Counted from the stretch's first letter, positions 17,035 to 25,837 are shown. The stretch is 64,000 bases of DNA from Desulfosporosinus metallidurans (GCF_001936615.1 NZ_MLBF01000010.1:62001-126000), one strand, 5' to 3'. A program made the numbers and translations. The notes: a model not told the origin generated them from the sequence alone.

Positions 17035-18066
17035 TTAGACCTTAGTCGAAACCAACCTAAAATAAATATGATTAAAAACGACTCGGATCACTGCCGCTAA
17101 GGGGACTGCCAAGAACATTCCCCAAAATCCAGCAAGTTCTCCACAAGCTAAAAGGGAAAAAACGACCCAGAGTGGATGAAGCCCCACGCTTTCACCCATG
17201 AGCTTAGGGGAGATGATGTTTCCCTCGAGTTGTTGCACCAATAAAATGATCAAAGCAACTTTAAAGGCCATAACTGGGGACTTCGTTAAGGCTAACAAAA
17301 CAGAAGGCACTGCCCCGAGCACAGGCCCGAAGTACGGAATAAGGTCAAAAATCCCACAGATCAAACCAATTAACAAGGCATACTCCATCCCCACAAGTTT
17401 AACACCAATCCCTATCAGTATCCCTACAATCACAGCGACAACTAGATTTCCTCGTACAAATTGCCGAATCACATGATTAATGTCTTGCCAAAGCCTTCGC
17501 CATTCCATTCTCCAACGTTGAGGAATTATTCGAAAAAAGCCTTCTCCAAGGACTTTCCAATCTGCGAGAAAATAGATGGCAATCACAGGGGATAATATGT
17601 AAAGTGTAACCGTAGACAGCGCACTAGGCAAATTTGTCAAAAACGAATTAAGGCGATCAGCAATAATTAGTTCTCCCTGACCCAAATGTTGATCTAATAC
17701 AAGTGCCACACGACTGGGTAAACCCGTCGCTTTAAACTGTTCACGAAACCCATCGATCCTTTCTGTGATCGACTGAATCGTATTTGGTAAAATCACCGCT
17801 AATTTACTAAGCTCATTATAGATAATCGGGAGAATGAGAAGAACGGTGGTCGCCAAAACAACAACAATCAAGATGAACACAATCGCGATTGACTTATTTC
17901 TACTAATCCGCAACCATTCCAACCCTTCAACTAAAGGGTTCAACAAATAGGCAAGTACAAAGGCCAAGAGGAACGGACCCAAAATCGCTCTCACTTTGAA
18001 AAGGAGTAACAGTCCCAACAGTAGACAAGCTCCGGTGAAAATCCATTTCCATTTCCTAAAGTTCAT
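17035..18066 (-). CDS. AI-2E family transporter (PerM/YdbA-like permease)
   Basis: A 343-residue integral membrane protein. The start is ATG 18066 (MNFRKWKWIF) after AGGGAGGATAAG; a longer frame to 18126 reads through a short tandem repeat and is rejected. About seven to eight hydrophobic segments flank a central soluble region (about 100-140), the family layout. The C-terminal signature is FDLIPYFGPVLGAVPSVLLAL. Members export AI-2 or act as ion/H+ antiporters; the substrate cannot be told here. It is commonly located upstream of alaS in Firmicutes. Confidence 0.9.
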   Translation of the reverse strand: MNFRKWKWIFTGACLLLGLLLLFKVRAILGPFLLAFVLAYLLNPLVEGLEWLRISRNKSIAIVFILIVVVLATTVLLILPIIYNELSKLAVILPNTIQSITERIDGFREQFKATGLPSRVALVLDQHLGQGELIIADRLNSFLTNLPSALSTVTLYILSPVIAIYFLADWKVLGEGFFRIIPQRWRMEWRRLWQDINHVIRQFVRGNLVVAVIVGILIGIGVKLVGMEYALLIGLICGIFDLIPYFGPVLGAVPSVLLALTKSPVMAFKVALIILLVQQLEGNIISPKLMGESVGLHPLWVVFSLLACGELAGFWGMFLAVPLAAVIRVVFNHIYFRLVSTKV

Positions 18067-18081
18067 CTTATCCTCCCTTAA

Positions 18082-18133
18082 ATGCAAGAAATGCAAGAAA
18101 CGCAAGAAGCGGGGACGGTTCTTCAACTTGCAT
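18082..18133. repeat. Short tandem repeat with REP-like GGGGACGGTTCTT motif
   Basis: Three 9-bp units (ATGCAAGAA, ATGCAAGAA, ACGCAAGAA) are followed by GCGGGGACGGTTCTTC and CTTGCAT. The GGGACGGTTCTT core recurs as a REP-like element in many Firmicutes (recall). No Y1 transposase is in the window. Confidence 0.5.
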
Positions 18134-18160
18134 CTAACACCCTGTTAAGTCCGATGAGTT

Positions 18161-18332
18161 ATAAAGAAAACTTGGCTAGCGCCAAGCCTCGACGAAGGCG
18201 GCTGTCTAGTTGCACTTATGCGCCGGCCAAGGACTCGAACAGAACGTTCGAGGCTAGTGCACCGCCAAGGATGGCAAGGTGCCGTGATGGCGAGAAGGGA
18301 CCCACCAGAAATTTATACTTTCCGATTGGTAC
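18161..18332 (-). repeat. Dispersed repeat, copy 2 (longest)
   Basis: Read on the minus strand: ACCAATCGGAAAGTATAAA, TTTCTGGTGGG, about 80 nt of extra sequence including a CTCGAAC/GTTCGAG stem, then GCGCATAAGTGCAACTA and the CTTGGC-GCTA-GCCAAG hairpin with TTTTCTTTAT. It shares both ends with copies 1 and 3, which look like internally deleted versions. It fills most of the 405-bp gap 18067-18471, which has no gene. Confidence 0.8.
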
Positions 18333-18333
18333 A

Positions 18334-18367
18334 AAAGAAAAGCGGGCCGAAGGGCGCGCTTTTCTTT
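18334..18367. terminator. Terminator of the PRC-barrel/zinc-ribbon pair
   Basis: A 15-bp stem (AAAGAAAAGCGGGCC / GGCGCGCTTTTCTTT, one mismatch) with a GAAG loop. T-rich on both sides, directly abutting repeat copy 2. Confidence 0.75.
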
Positions 18368-18471
18368 TAATGATTCAAGATCGTTTCATATCTTACATTG
18401 ACCCCTAGTCTAGTATCTAGTGCCCTGTTGCATCCAAAAGGTTGACTTTGCCTCTTTAAATAAATTGTGAA

Positions 18472-18666
18472 TTATTCCAAAGCAGCGCCAGAAATTCCAG
18501 TATCCACAGTTGGGTCATCCCAAGCCACTAGAGAACCATCTTCTGCCAGATCGTAAATAACCACTTTGTCAGTTTGTGTCGTAAATTCAACACAGCAATC
18601 CCAGCAATAAAATTGCTCCACTCCTACTTTACCAATTGCACGTCCTGAACAAACTGGACAGTTCAT
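18472..18666 (-). CDS. Small zinc-ribbon protein
   Basis: A 64-residue protein. The N-terminal half has two CxxC knuckles (MNCPVC...FYCWDCC), predicted to bind one zinc. The C-terminal half (VIYDLAEDGSLVAWDDPTVDTG) is acidic. Its start codon overlaps the stop of the PRC-barrel gene by four bases, so translation is coupled. The function is unknown; a PRC-barrel partner role is inferred only from the overlap. Confidence 0.75.
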   Translation of the reverse strand: MNCPVCSGRAIGKVGVEQFYCWDCCVEFTTQTDKVVIYDLAEDGSLVAWDDPTVDTGISGAALE

Positions 18667-19157
18667 GATCGTACCCCCCCTTCATTTGCTTGATCCAAGG
18701 GGGATACTTGGTTATCAACGATTAATACATCTTTTCCATCGATCATGACATGGGGCCTCATAATAGTTCCCCGGCCGTGAAGAAGGTCAGCAAAGAGTCC
18801 GTCAGAAACCTCGAATCCTACCATTTTTTCTATGGAATCATCGAGAAAAACATCTTCGATCGTACCTCTTGCTTCTCCACCTTGGGTATAAACTTCATTC
18901 CCCACCTTGTCAGACCATCTTGTCCCCTTAAGTTCTTCTACCATTTTTTCACGAACGACTAAGGCATCCTTACCAACCGTTTCAATAGCTTTTCGAGGAA
19001 TTCCTTTTGTCGATTGGAAGAAGTGCCCGCCCTCTAAGAGAATTCCAACAACCTCATCTTTGTCATTGTCAAGAATAAGGTCTTGTACCCACCCAACTGA
19101 GTCCCCATTTTTCAGGTCCAAAACAGGTAGTCCAATAATCTCTCGCGTGCGTCGCAT
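18663..19157 (-). CDS. PRC-barrel domain protein (YrrD-like)
   Basis: A 164-residue protein containing two PRC-barrel repeats: residues about 1-75 (REIIGLPVLDLKNGDSVGWVQDLILDNDKDEVVGILLEGG) and about 80-155 (VGNEVYTQGGEARGTIEDVFLD...VGFEVSDGLF). The start at 19157 (MRRTREIIG) follows GAGGTGGAGG. PRC-barrels act in RNA processing (RimM) and photosynthetic reaction centres; the stand-alone firmicute type is uncharacterised. The neighbour mnmA lies 75 bp upstream in the direction of transcription. Confidence 0.85.
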   Translation of the reverse strand: MRRTREIIGLPVLDLKNGDSVGWVQDLILDNDKDEVVGILLEGGHFFQSTKGIPRKAIETVGKDALVVREKMVEELKGTRWSDKVGNEVYTQGGEARGTIEDVFLDDSIEKMVGFEVSDGLFADLLHGRGTIMRPHVMIDGKDVLIVDNQVSPLDQANEGGVRS

Positions 19158-19231
19158 TAGTTCCTCCACCTCGCTAAAAGAATTCTATAACTACTTTGCC
19201 CCGTAGCTCTACAATTTATGCATGCGCCGAC

Positions 19232-20341
19232 TTAACGTCGGCCTCGAGGATCGGAAATTATTCTTCCTCCACCAACTACTAAGTTGCCTTGATAAAAGAC
19301 GACGGCTTGCCCCGGGGTCACCGCACGTTGCGGTTCATCGAAACGCACCATGACTCCATAGTCTGCCTCGATTCCTCCGGGGTATATCGTTGCGGAAGCA
19401 CCTGCTGAGTTATACCGAATTTTTGCTTCAACTTTCAGAGGTTCTTTCAAATCCGAAAAGGATATCCAGTTTAGATCGTCGGCCCAGAGCGTATCAGTAT
19501 AAATATCCAGGTCTTCTCCTAGAACAACCTCATTGCTGACAGGATTTAGACCCACTACAAACATTGGTTTGCCAAATGTAACCCCGAGGCCCTTACGCTG
19601 CCCTACAGTGTAGTGAATGATACCTTGATGCCTACCTAAACTCTTCCCTGAAAGGTCCACAAAATTTCCTGGTTTAATTAAGTCAATTGACCTTTCTTGG
19701 ACAAAAGAAGCATAATCATCGTTAGGAACAAAACAGATCTCCTGACTGTCTGGTTTATTGGCTACCCCTAAGCCCCGTTCTCGGGCCATGTTTCGAACTT
19801 GATCTTTTGTATACTCTGCCAAAGGAAAAAGAGTATGGGCCAGCTGTTCCTGTGTCAACATGTAGAGCGCGTAGGTCTGATCTTTGCGCGCATCTGCACT
19901 TTTACTTAAGAGAAACCGTTCACTATCCGGATCCCGTAACACTTGTGCATAATGACCGGTTGCAATGTAATCTGCCCCCAGTCCCCGAGCTTTTCGGAGC
20001 ATCTCGCCAAACTTAACATGCCTGTTACAGGCTAAACATGGATTTGGTGTCTCTCCAGCCAAATAAGACTGTGTGAAATAATCCACCACCGTCTTCTCAA
20101 AATACGAACGAAAGTTCAGGATATAATGAGGAATTCCCAACAAAAAGGCAACCCGCCTGGCATCATCAATGGCCGAGTTAGAGCAGCAGCCCCCTTCCAC
20201 CTCAGGGCCTGTCGATTCCCAAATCTGCAGGGTAACCCCAATGACATCGTAGCCTTCTTCTTTGAGCAAAGCGGCGGCCATGGAACTATCCACACCGCCG
20301 CTCATACCTACAACTACTTTTGGTTTCGTTGTTAGACCCAT
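19232..20341 (-). CDS. mnmA: tRNA-specific 2-thiouridylase MnmA
   Basis: MnmA thiolates U34 of Lys, Glu and Gln tRNAs using ATP and a persulfide relay. It has 369 residues. The PP-loop GMSGGVDSS is at about 12-20, the catalytic Cys is in NPCLACNRHVKF (about 100), and a second Cys lies in PDSQEICFVPN (about 200). It lies just downstream of iscU and iscS, which deliver the sulfur, in the order iscR-iscS-iscU-mnmA typical of Firmicutes. Confidence 0.97.
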   Translation of the reverse strand: MGLTTKPKVVVGMSGGVDSSMAAALLKEEGYDVIGVTLQIWESTGPEVEGGCCSNSAIDDARRVAFLLGIPHYILNFRSYFEKTVVDYFTQSYLAGETPNPCLACNRHVKFGEMLRKARGLGADYIATGHYAQVLRDPDSERFLLSKSADARKDQTYALYMLTQEQLAHTLFPLAEYTKDQVRNMARERGLGVANKPDSQEICFVPNDDYASFVQERSIDLIKPGNFVDLSGKSLGRHQGIIHYTVGQRKGLGVTFGKPMFVVGLNPVSNEVVLGEDLDIYTDTLWADDLNWISFSDLKEPLKVEAKIRYNSAGASATIYPGGIEADYGVMVRFDEPQRAVTPGQAVVFYQGNLVVGGGRIISDPRGRR

Positions 20342-20348
20342 ACTTCAT

Positions 20349-20726
20349 CTAGTCCTTTTTCTGCTGTTTATCATGATAATCTTTAATCGCTGCATGAAGT
20401 GCATCCGCAGCCAAATTCGAACAGTGCATTTTTGCTGGTGGAAGTCCCCCTAAGGCCTCTGCCACAGCAGCATTAGAGATGACCAAAGCTTCATCAATGG
20501 TTTTTCCTTTAACCATTTCCGTGACCATACTGCTCGTGGCGACCGCCGCACCGCAGCCAAAAGTTTTAAACTTCACGTCTTTAATAATGTCTCCGTCAAT
20601 GTCTAAATAAATACGCATAATATCTCCACATTTTGCGTTACCGACTTCGCCGACTCCATTAGCATTTTCAATTTCACCGACATTTCGTGGATTCGTAAAA
20701 TGATCCATTACTTTTTCTGTATACAT
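20349..20726 (-). CDS. iscU: Iron-sulfur cluster scaffold protein IscU/NifU-like
   Basis: A 125-residue scaffold that assembles Fe-S clusters from IscS-derived sulfur. The three cluster cysteines are visible: VGNAKCGD (about 33), FGCGAAVAT (about 58) and MHCSNLAAD (about 101). The N-terminal MYTEKVMDHFTNPRNVGEIENANG is classical NifU_N. It begins 13 bp after the iscS stop and ends 7 bp before the mnmA start, so it sits within one operon. Confidence 0.96.
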   Translation of the reverse strand: MYTEKVMDHFTNPRNVGEIENANGVGEVGNAKCGDIMRIYLDIDGDIIKDVKFKTFGCGAAVATSSMVTEMVKGKTIDEALVISNAAVAEALGGLPPAKMHCSNLAADALHAAIKDYHDKQQKKD

Positions 20727-20739
20727 TTTTCTTCACTCC

Positions 20740-21930
20740 TTATTGTGCTTGTTTCTGTTGCCTAAGAACCTGATCATAAAGCGGCGACATCATGCGCAAA
20801 CGTTCTACGATTTTCGGCAATTGTTCAAGAACATAATCAATCTCTTCTTCCGTGTTCTGACGACCTAAGGAAAAGCGAAGGGATCCGTGGGCAATCTCGT
20901 GGATAAGACCCATAGCAAGTAATACGTGAGACGGGTCGAGAGAGCCCGATGTACAGGCCGAGCCACTTGAAGCGGCAATCCCCAGCATGTCAAGCGAAAG
21001 AAGCAACGATTCCCCTTCAACATACTGTATACTTACGTTAACGTTATTCGGTAAGCGATTTTCCCCAAGAGGTCCGTTAACTTTAACGTAATCAATACTC
21101 CCTAAGATTCCGTTCATCAGCTTGTCGCGTAATTTCTCCTGGTGCTCAGCGTCTTCAGCCATTCTTTGCCCTGCTAGTTCACAGGCTTTGCCAAATCCGA
21201 TAATTCCAGGCGTATTCTCTGTTCCCGAACGACGTTTCTTCTCTTGGCCTCCTCCGTGAACCAAAGGCATAACCCGTACCCCTTTGCGAATATACAGTGC
21301 TCCTACCCCTTTTGGTCCGTAAATTTTGTGACTCGACACTGTTAACAAGTCTATATTCATTTCTTGAACGTTAATGGGGATCTTCCCGAGGGACTGAACA
21401 GCATCGACATGAAACGTAATACCGTGTTCCCTGGCCAATTTACCAATTTCAGCAATCGGCTGAATCGATCCCACCTCATTATTTGCATGCATCACACTAA
21501 TCAATATGGTATCTGGTCGAATAGCCTTGCGCACATCTTCAACCGAGAGAATTCCTACTTCATCGACGGGGATAATCGTTAAGTCAAACCCATTCTTTTC
21601 TAGGTATTCACAGGTTTCTAATACCGCGTGATGCTCGATACAAGATGTAATAATATGCTTTCCCTTTTTGCGAAGCGCTTCTGCTGTGCCAAGAATAGCT
21701 AGATTATCCGCCTCAGTTCCACCGCTGGTAAACGTCACTTCTGAAGGTGTGGCTCCAATTAACTCTGCCACTTGGCTGCGAGCCTGCTCCAAGGCTTGTT
21801 TAGCCTCTCTACCAAAGCTATGAACACTTGACGGGTTTCCATATTTTTCGGTATAATACGTCATCATCAACGTAGCCACTTCTGGATCAACCGGAGTCGT
21901 AGCACTATGATCTAAATAAATACGCTTCAT
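20740..21930 (-). CDS. iscS: Cysteine desulfurase IscS/NifS
   Basis: A PLP enzyme releasing sulfur from cysteine as a persulfide. The start is at 21930 (MKRIYLDHSATTPVDPEV) after GGGAGGG, giving 396 residues. The PLP lysine is in TVSSHKIYGPKG (about 203); the catalytic loop Cys is in SSGSACTSGSLDPSHVLLAMG (about 325). It is second in the iscR-iscS-iscU-mnmA operon and supplies sulfur for both clusters and tRNA thiolation. Confidence 0.97.
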   Translation of the reverse strand: MKRIYLDHSATTPVDPEVATLMMTYYTEKYGNPSSVHSFGREAKQALEQARSQVAELIGATPSEVTFTSGGTEADNLAILGTAEALRKKGKHIITSCIEHHAVLETCEYLEKNGFDLTIIPVDEVGILSVEDVRKAIRPDTILISVMHANNEVGSIQPIAEIGKLAREHGITFHVDAVQSLGKIPINVQEMNIDLLTVSSHKIYGPKGVGALYIRKGVRVMPLVHGGGQEKKRRSGTENTPGIIGFGKACELAGQRMAEDAEHQEKLRDKLMNGILGSIDYVKVNGPLGENRLPNNVNVSIQYVEGESLLLSLDMLGIAASSGSACTSGSLDPSHVLLAMGLIHEIAHGSLRFSLGRQNTEEEIDYVLEQLPKIVERLRMMSPLYDQVLRQQKQAQ

Positions 21931-21972
21931 GGGGCTCCCTCCCGACATATAATTTCTTTGGAAATCAAAGGG

Positions 21973-22425
21973 TTAAATATAGTACATGTATAAACTTCTA
22001 TCCGCTTCGCGCTTTTTGGCATCTTCAAGCATCGTTTCGAGTGTAATGGAATCGAGAACATCTGCGATGGAGTCTCTGACTTTCTCCCAAATTATCCTAG
22101 TAGGACAAAATTCTGCCTTAGAGCAACATTCCGGGTCCTCCTCAGATACACAATCAGTCGGCGCAATCGGCCCTTCCAACACGCGAATAATATCCCCAAC
22201 TTTTATTTTATCTGGCTCTTTACCCAACAGATAGCCCCCCTGCGCCCCGCGAACACTCTTAACGAGTCCCGCTTTACGCAAGCCAGAAATAAGCTGCTCT
22301 AGATAATGCTCAGAAATATCCTGTCTCTCCGCAATGCTTTTCAATGAAATTGGGCCTTCGCCCATATGTTGAGCTAAGTCAAACATAGCCTTGACGCCAT
22401 ACCGACCTTTGGTCGAGAGTTTCAA
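21973..22425 (-). CDS. iscR: Rrf2-family Fe-S regulator IscR
   Basis: A 150-residue winged-helix regulator. A TTG start at 22425 (MKLSTKGRYGVKAMFDLAQ) is preferred because AGAGGTGAG precedes it; the GTG at 22434 overlaps that site. The HTH is RQDISEHYLEQLISGLRKAGLVKSVRGAQGGYLL. The cysteine cluster CVSEEDPECCSKAEFC at about 91-106 provides Fe-S ligands. It most likely controls the isc operon it heads in response to Fe-S demand. Confidence 0.93.
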   Translation of the reverse strand: MKLSTKGRYGVKAMFDLAQHMGEGPISLKSIAERQDISEHYLEQLISGLRKAGLVKSVRGAQGGYLLGKEPDKIKVGDIIRVLEGPIAPTDCVSEEDPECCSKAEFCPTRIIWEKVRDSIADVLDSITLETMLEDAKKREADRSLYMYYI

Positions 22426-22487
22426 CACTCTCACCTCTTTTCCAAGAGATAAATCCTCTTTGAACTCTTTGAAGATCTTTCATTCAT

Positions 22488-22516
22488 ATCTTATAAAAAC
22501 ACTCGGGATTTGTCAA
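22488..22516 (-). promoter_or_regulatory. Promoter of the isc operon
   Basis: TTGACA (22511-22516), 17-bp spacer, TAAGAT (22488-22493) on the minus strand, upstream of iscR. An IscR operator likely overlaps it but is not resolved here. Confidence 0.65.
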
Positions 22517-22580
22517 GAGTATACCCAACTAATTTACTAAAGTTTTTTTCTAATCAAGCCCAGAGGAAGGAGCACCAACT

Positions 22581-23888
22581 ATGGATCTTTTTTCCGCAAC
22601 CTTTGATCAACATCAAGTCGCTCCCCTCGCAGAGCGCATGCGCCCAAGAACGCTCGATGACTATATCGGTCAAAATCATATCCTTGGACCAGGGAAACTC
22701 CTACGAAGGGCCATCGAGGCAGACCGAGTTTCTTCATTAATCCTCTACGGCCCACCTGGAACTGGCAAAACAAGCCTTGCGCAAGTTATCGCGGCCAAAA
22801 CTACCTCACGCTTCGTCCGCATCAATGCCGTCACCTCAGGCGTCAAAGATCTTCGTGAAATCATTACACAGGCTGCTGATGATCTGCATCTTTATGGAAA
22901 GCGCACTTTAGTTTTCTGTGATGAAGTCCACCGCTTTAATAAAGGTCAACAAGATGCCCTTCTCCCAGCTGTTGAGGACGGAACCATTACCTTTATTGGA
23001 GCCACAACGGAGAATCCCTTCTTTGAACTTAACTCTGCGCTCCTTAGCCGCTCCACGCTTTTTCGACTCGAACTTCTCACCCCACCAGAAATCCGTCTTG
23101 GTCTTGAACACGCCTTGAAGGACGTAGAACGTGGCCTAGGTCGTTTTCAAGTCGATATTAACTCCGCTGCCTGGGAGCACTGGATAAATTATGCCAACGG
23201 GGATTTACGACGCGCCCTAAATGCCTTAGAGCTAGCCGTTCTGACTACCCAACCGGAAAACGGAGTTCGTCATATTTCCCTCGATATAGCCGAAGAATCC
23301 ATTCAACAAAGGGCTATTAAATTCGATAAAGCAGGCGACAATCATTATGACATCATTTCCGCATTTATCAAAAGTATGCGTGGCTCAGACCCAGACGCCG
23401 CACTCTACTGGCTAGCCGTTTTACTAGAAGCTGGAGAAGACCCACGTTTCATCATGCGCAGGATCATTGTCCACGCATCTGAAGACGTCGGCCTCGCTGA
23501 TCCAACGGTCATGCTTCAGGCCCATGCCGCCGCCAATGCGCTCGAATGGCTTGGACTCCCTGAGGCACGAATCCCGTTAGCCCAAGCAGTTTTGGCCATC
23601 TCTACCGCTCCAAAAAGTAATAGCGCCGTCGCAAGCATCGACCGCGCCTTGGCTTATGTAAGAAAACATCCGACTGGAGAAGTGCCCGCCCATCTAAAAG
23701 ACAAGCACTACTCTGACGCTGATAAATTAGGGCACGGGCAAAACTATCTCTACCCTCACTCCTACCCCAACCACTGGGTTGCCCAAGCCTATCTCCCCCC
23801 AGAAATTCAAGGAGAAACCTTTTATGTCCCTTCAGAAATGGGACAAGAATTCCTTCAGAATCCCAAAGGATCTAATAAAGAACGTTAG
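22581..23888 (+). CDS. rarA: Replication-associated recombination protein A (AAA+ ATPase)
   Basis: RarA/MgsA acts at stalled replication forks. It has 435 residues: Walker A GPPGTGKTS (about 59-67), Walker B VFCDEVHRFNKGQQDALLP, sensor motifs ATTENPFFELNSALLSR, and the C-terminal tetramerisation domain (HASEDVGLADPTVMLQAHAA...YLPPEI). The ribosome site AGAGGAAGGAGC precedes the ATG. It is divergent from iscR and convergent with the threonine aldolase gene (stop codons 2 bp apart). Confidence 0.95.
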   Translation: MDLFSATFDQHQVAPLAERMRPRTLDDYIGQNHILGPGKLLRRAIEADRVSSLILYGPPGTGKTSLAQVIAAKTTSRFVRINAVTSGVKDLREIITQAADDLHLYGKRTLVFCDEVHRFNKGQQDALLPAVEDGTITFIGATTENPFFELNSALLSRSTLFRLELLTPPEIRLGLEHALKDVERGLGRFQVDINSAAWEHWINYANGDLRRALNALELAVLTTQPENGVRHISLDIAEESIQQRAIKFDKAGDNHYDIISAFIKSMRGSDPDAALYWLAVLLEAGEDPRFIMRRIIVHASEDVGLADPTVMLQAHAAANALEWLGLPEARIPLAQAVLAISTAPKSNSAVASIDRALAYVRKHPTGEVPAHLKDKHYSDADKLGHGQNYLYPHSYPNHWVAQAYLPPEIQGETFYVPSEMGQEFLQNPKGSNKER

Positions 23889-23889
23889 A

Positions 23890-24921
23890 TTAATTCATCA
23901 AGCGTTTTAAAGCATCTACTAGCTTATCGGCATCTACTTTCCCAACATCCTTATGGGTGACAAAGCGTACGGTCTGAGGCCCAAAATCCGAGGCCAAAAT
24001 CTCTTCGGTAGCCAAGGCCTTAACGAGTTTTTCGGCCGTCCCCCAAGCCGGGTCGACTTCAGCTAGAACGATGTTTGTCTTTAAGCGGTCCAAAGCAACC
24101 GTTAAATGCTGAATACTAGAAAGCGCCCGCCCAATCTCTAACGCTAAGGTATGGTCATCTGACAATCTCTCAGTCATGCTCTTCAAGGAAACAATGCCCG
24201 CTGCGGCCAAAATCCCTGCTTGACGCATCCCTCCACCGATCATTTTGCGCCACTTTCTGGCTCGTTTAATGAATTCTGTACTTCCGGCGAGAATCGACCC
24301 TACCGGTGCCCCCAATCCTTTGGAGAGACAGAACATCACTGAATCAACTGGAGCCGCAAGCTCGGAAACATGACAATTCTGAGCAATTGCTGCATTAAAC
24401 AAGCGGGCGCCATCCATATGGACATGAAGCCCCCGTTCTCGGGCGGCTACGGCAACATCATTTATCTGCTCAGGGGTCCAAATTGTTCCCCCTGCCCGAT
24501 TATGAGAGTTTTCAATACAAAGTAGCGTGGGATTTGGAAAATGAATGTTTTCTCCTCGCAACGCTTTACGCAGAGCATCTGGAGTTATTACTCCGGCATT
24601 TCCCGGAATGAGACGAGGAATCACGCCAGCTAAGGCCGCCATGCCCCCGACTTCATAATAATAAATGTGTGCTTCCGATTCCATCAGCACCTCATCCCCA
24701 CGTTTTGTATGGGTTAAAACAGCCACTAAGTTTCCTTGCGTCCCACTCGTCACGAAAAGAGCTGCCTCTTTGCCTACTTTTTCAGCGGCTAAATGTTCTA
24801 GATTCTGGATGGTCGGATCTTCTCCGACTACATCATCTCCTACCTCAGCCCTATACATTGCTTCACGCATCTCTGGAGTCGGCATCGTCACAGTGTCGCT
24901 GCGAAAATCAAGCTTTTTCAT
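23890..24921 (-). CDS. ltaE: Low-specificity L-threonine aldolase
   Basis: A PLP enzyme splitting threonine or allo-threonine to glycine and acetaldehyde. The start is at 24921 (MKKLDFRSDTVTMPTPEMREAM) after GGGGAGAAGG, giving 343 residues; the longer frame from 24969 has no site. The PLP lysine is in FCLSKGLGAPVGS (about 200). DFRSDTVT and HMDGARLFNAA are family signatures. A dispersed repeat and the trxA terminator lie just upstream, so it probably has its own promoter. Confidence 0.93.
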   Translation of the reverse strand: MKKLDFRSDTVTMPTPEMREAMYRAEVGDDVVGEDPTIQNLEHLAAEKVGKEAALFVTSGTQGNLVAVLTHTKRGDEVLMESEAHIYYYEVGGMAALAGVIPRLIPGNAGVITPDALRKALRGENIHFPNPTLLCIENSHNRAGGTIWTPEQINDVAVAARERGLHVHMDGARLFNAAIAQNCHVSELAAPVDSVMFCLSKGLGAPVGSILAGSTEFIKRARKWRKMIGGGMRQAGILAAAGIVSLKSMTERLSDDHTLALEIGRALSSIQHLTVALDRLKTNIVLAEVDPAWGTAEKLVKALATEEILASDFGPQTVRFVTHKDVGKVDADKLVDALKRLMN

Positions 24922-24973
24922 TTCCACAATCCTTCTCCCCTTTACTTCTTGCTTTAAAAAAACTTCCACTTCG

Positions 24974-25048
24974 ATAAAGAAAACTTAGCTAGCGCCAAGC
25001 CCTAGTTGCACTGATATCACCCGCAATTGATACTTTCTAATTGGTACC
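24974..25048 (-). repeat. Dispersed repeat, copy 3 (short)
   Basis: Read on the minus strand: GGTACCAATTAGAAAGTATC, GCGGGTGATATCAGTGCAAC, then CTTGGC-GCTA-GCTAAG with TTTTCTTTAT. It has the same ends as copies 1 and 2 but a compressed middle. It lies directly after the trxA terminator and before the threonine aldolase gene. Confidence 0.78.
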
Positions 25049-25050
25049 AA

Positions 25051-25087
25051 GAAAAGCGATGCCCACGTTTCTTTGGGCATCGCTTTC
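25051..25087. terminator. Terminator of csoR-trxA
   Basis: A 14-bp stem GAAAGCGATGCCCA / TGGGCATCGCTTTC (one extra A in the left arm) with a 9-nt loop, 13 bp past the trxA stop. T-rich on the minus strand (TTTTCTT). Confidence 0.8.
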
Positions 25088-25099
25088 TTATTTGATCAA

Positions 25100-25429
25100 T
25101 TAGAGTTGCGCGTTAAGCATTTTGACAAGATCCGGTTTTCCACGGAAGCCAACGATTTTATCCACCATCTTGCCCCCTTTGAAAATACCGAGTGTCGGAA
25201 TACTCATGACCCCATATTGGCTAGCTACTGGACCATTCTCATCCACATTGACCTTCCCGATCGCGATTCGACCGACATACTCGTCAGCTAGTTCCTCTAC
25301 AATAGGGGCAACCATGCGGCATGGACTACACCAAGGAGCCCAAAAATCCACTAAAACTGCTTGCTCAGACTTCAGAACATCGGACTCAAAGTTCTCAGTA
25401 GTAAAGGTTTTTACATTTGCACCTGCCAT
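25100..25429 (-). CDS. trxA: Thioredoxin
   Basis: A 109-residue protein disulfide reductase. The active site is FWAPWCSPCRM, with Ser in place of the usual Gly of WCGPC, a variant seen in some thioredoxins. The cis-Pro motif SIPTLGIFKGG is present. It lies 32 bp downstream of a CsoR-family repressor on the same strand, implying control by metal or thiol stress. Confidence 0.95.
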   Translation of the reverse strand: MAGANVKTFTTENFESDVLKSEQAVLVDFWAPWCSPCRMVAPIVEELADEYVGRIAIGKVNVDENGPVASQYGVMSIPTLGIFKGGKMVDKIVGFRGKPDLVKMLNAQL

Positions 25430-25461
25430 TATAAATTCCTCCTTAATTAATTAAACTTGAT

Positions 25462-25743
25462 TTACTTAATGAATTTGGTAAGCACCCCAATAAGCTCTTC
25501 GATCGCAGCTTCGTGATCATTGCTTTCAACCGCGTTTCGCATACATCCTCGAGAATGATGTTCAAAGACAATGGTACCAACTTTGTTAATCGCAGCACGG
25601 ACGGCAGCCACTTGAATCAACACGTCTACACAATACTTATCACTGTCAACCATGCGTTGAATACCTTTGACTTGACCTTCGATTTTTTTCAGTCTGCGGA
25701 TAAGGTCCTCTTTGGATTCCGAATAAGGGGTCGAATTCATCAT
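25462..25743 (-). CDS. csoR: CsoR-family metal-sensing repressor (DUF156)
   Basis: A 93-residue all-helical repressor with the N-terminal LIRRLKKIEGQVKGIQRMV family signature. The Cu(I) ligand set of CsoR fits: C38 (DKYCVDVL), H63 and C67 (EHHSRGC), with the 25- and 4-residue spacing of true CsoR. It is therefore more likely copper-sensing than the His-less persulfide sensor CstR. No copper exporter is adjacent; the downstream gene is trxA. An operator-like palindrome lies upstream. Confidence 0.85.
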   Translation of the reverse strand: MMNSTPYSESKEDLIRRLKKIEGQVKGIQRMVDSDKYCVDVLIQVAAVRAAINKVGTIVFEHHSRGCMRNAVESNDHEAAIEELIGVLTKFIK

Positions 25744-25760
25744 TTCATATATTCCTCCGA

Positions 25761-25775
25761 TACCCTAAGGGGGTA
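25761..25775. promoter_or_regulatory. CsoR-type operator
   Basis: TACCCTAAGGGGGTA, a G/C-tract inverted repeat flanked by A/T, about 20 bp upstream of the csoR start. This is the usual CsoR/RcnR operator form and suggests autorepression of csoR-trxA. Confidence 0.7.
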
Positions 25776-25837
25776 GCTATAATGTTATTATAGCCAATGC
25801 CTTCTTCTCTGTCAAATGGTTCTTAAAATAAAATGAC

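Noticed and set aside
18225..18275. tRNA-like T-arm (CTCGAAC / GTTCGAG) in repeat copy 2
   Set aside because: No acceptor, D or anticodon arms can be formed around it; it is an internal hairpin of the repeat.
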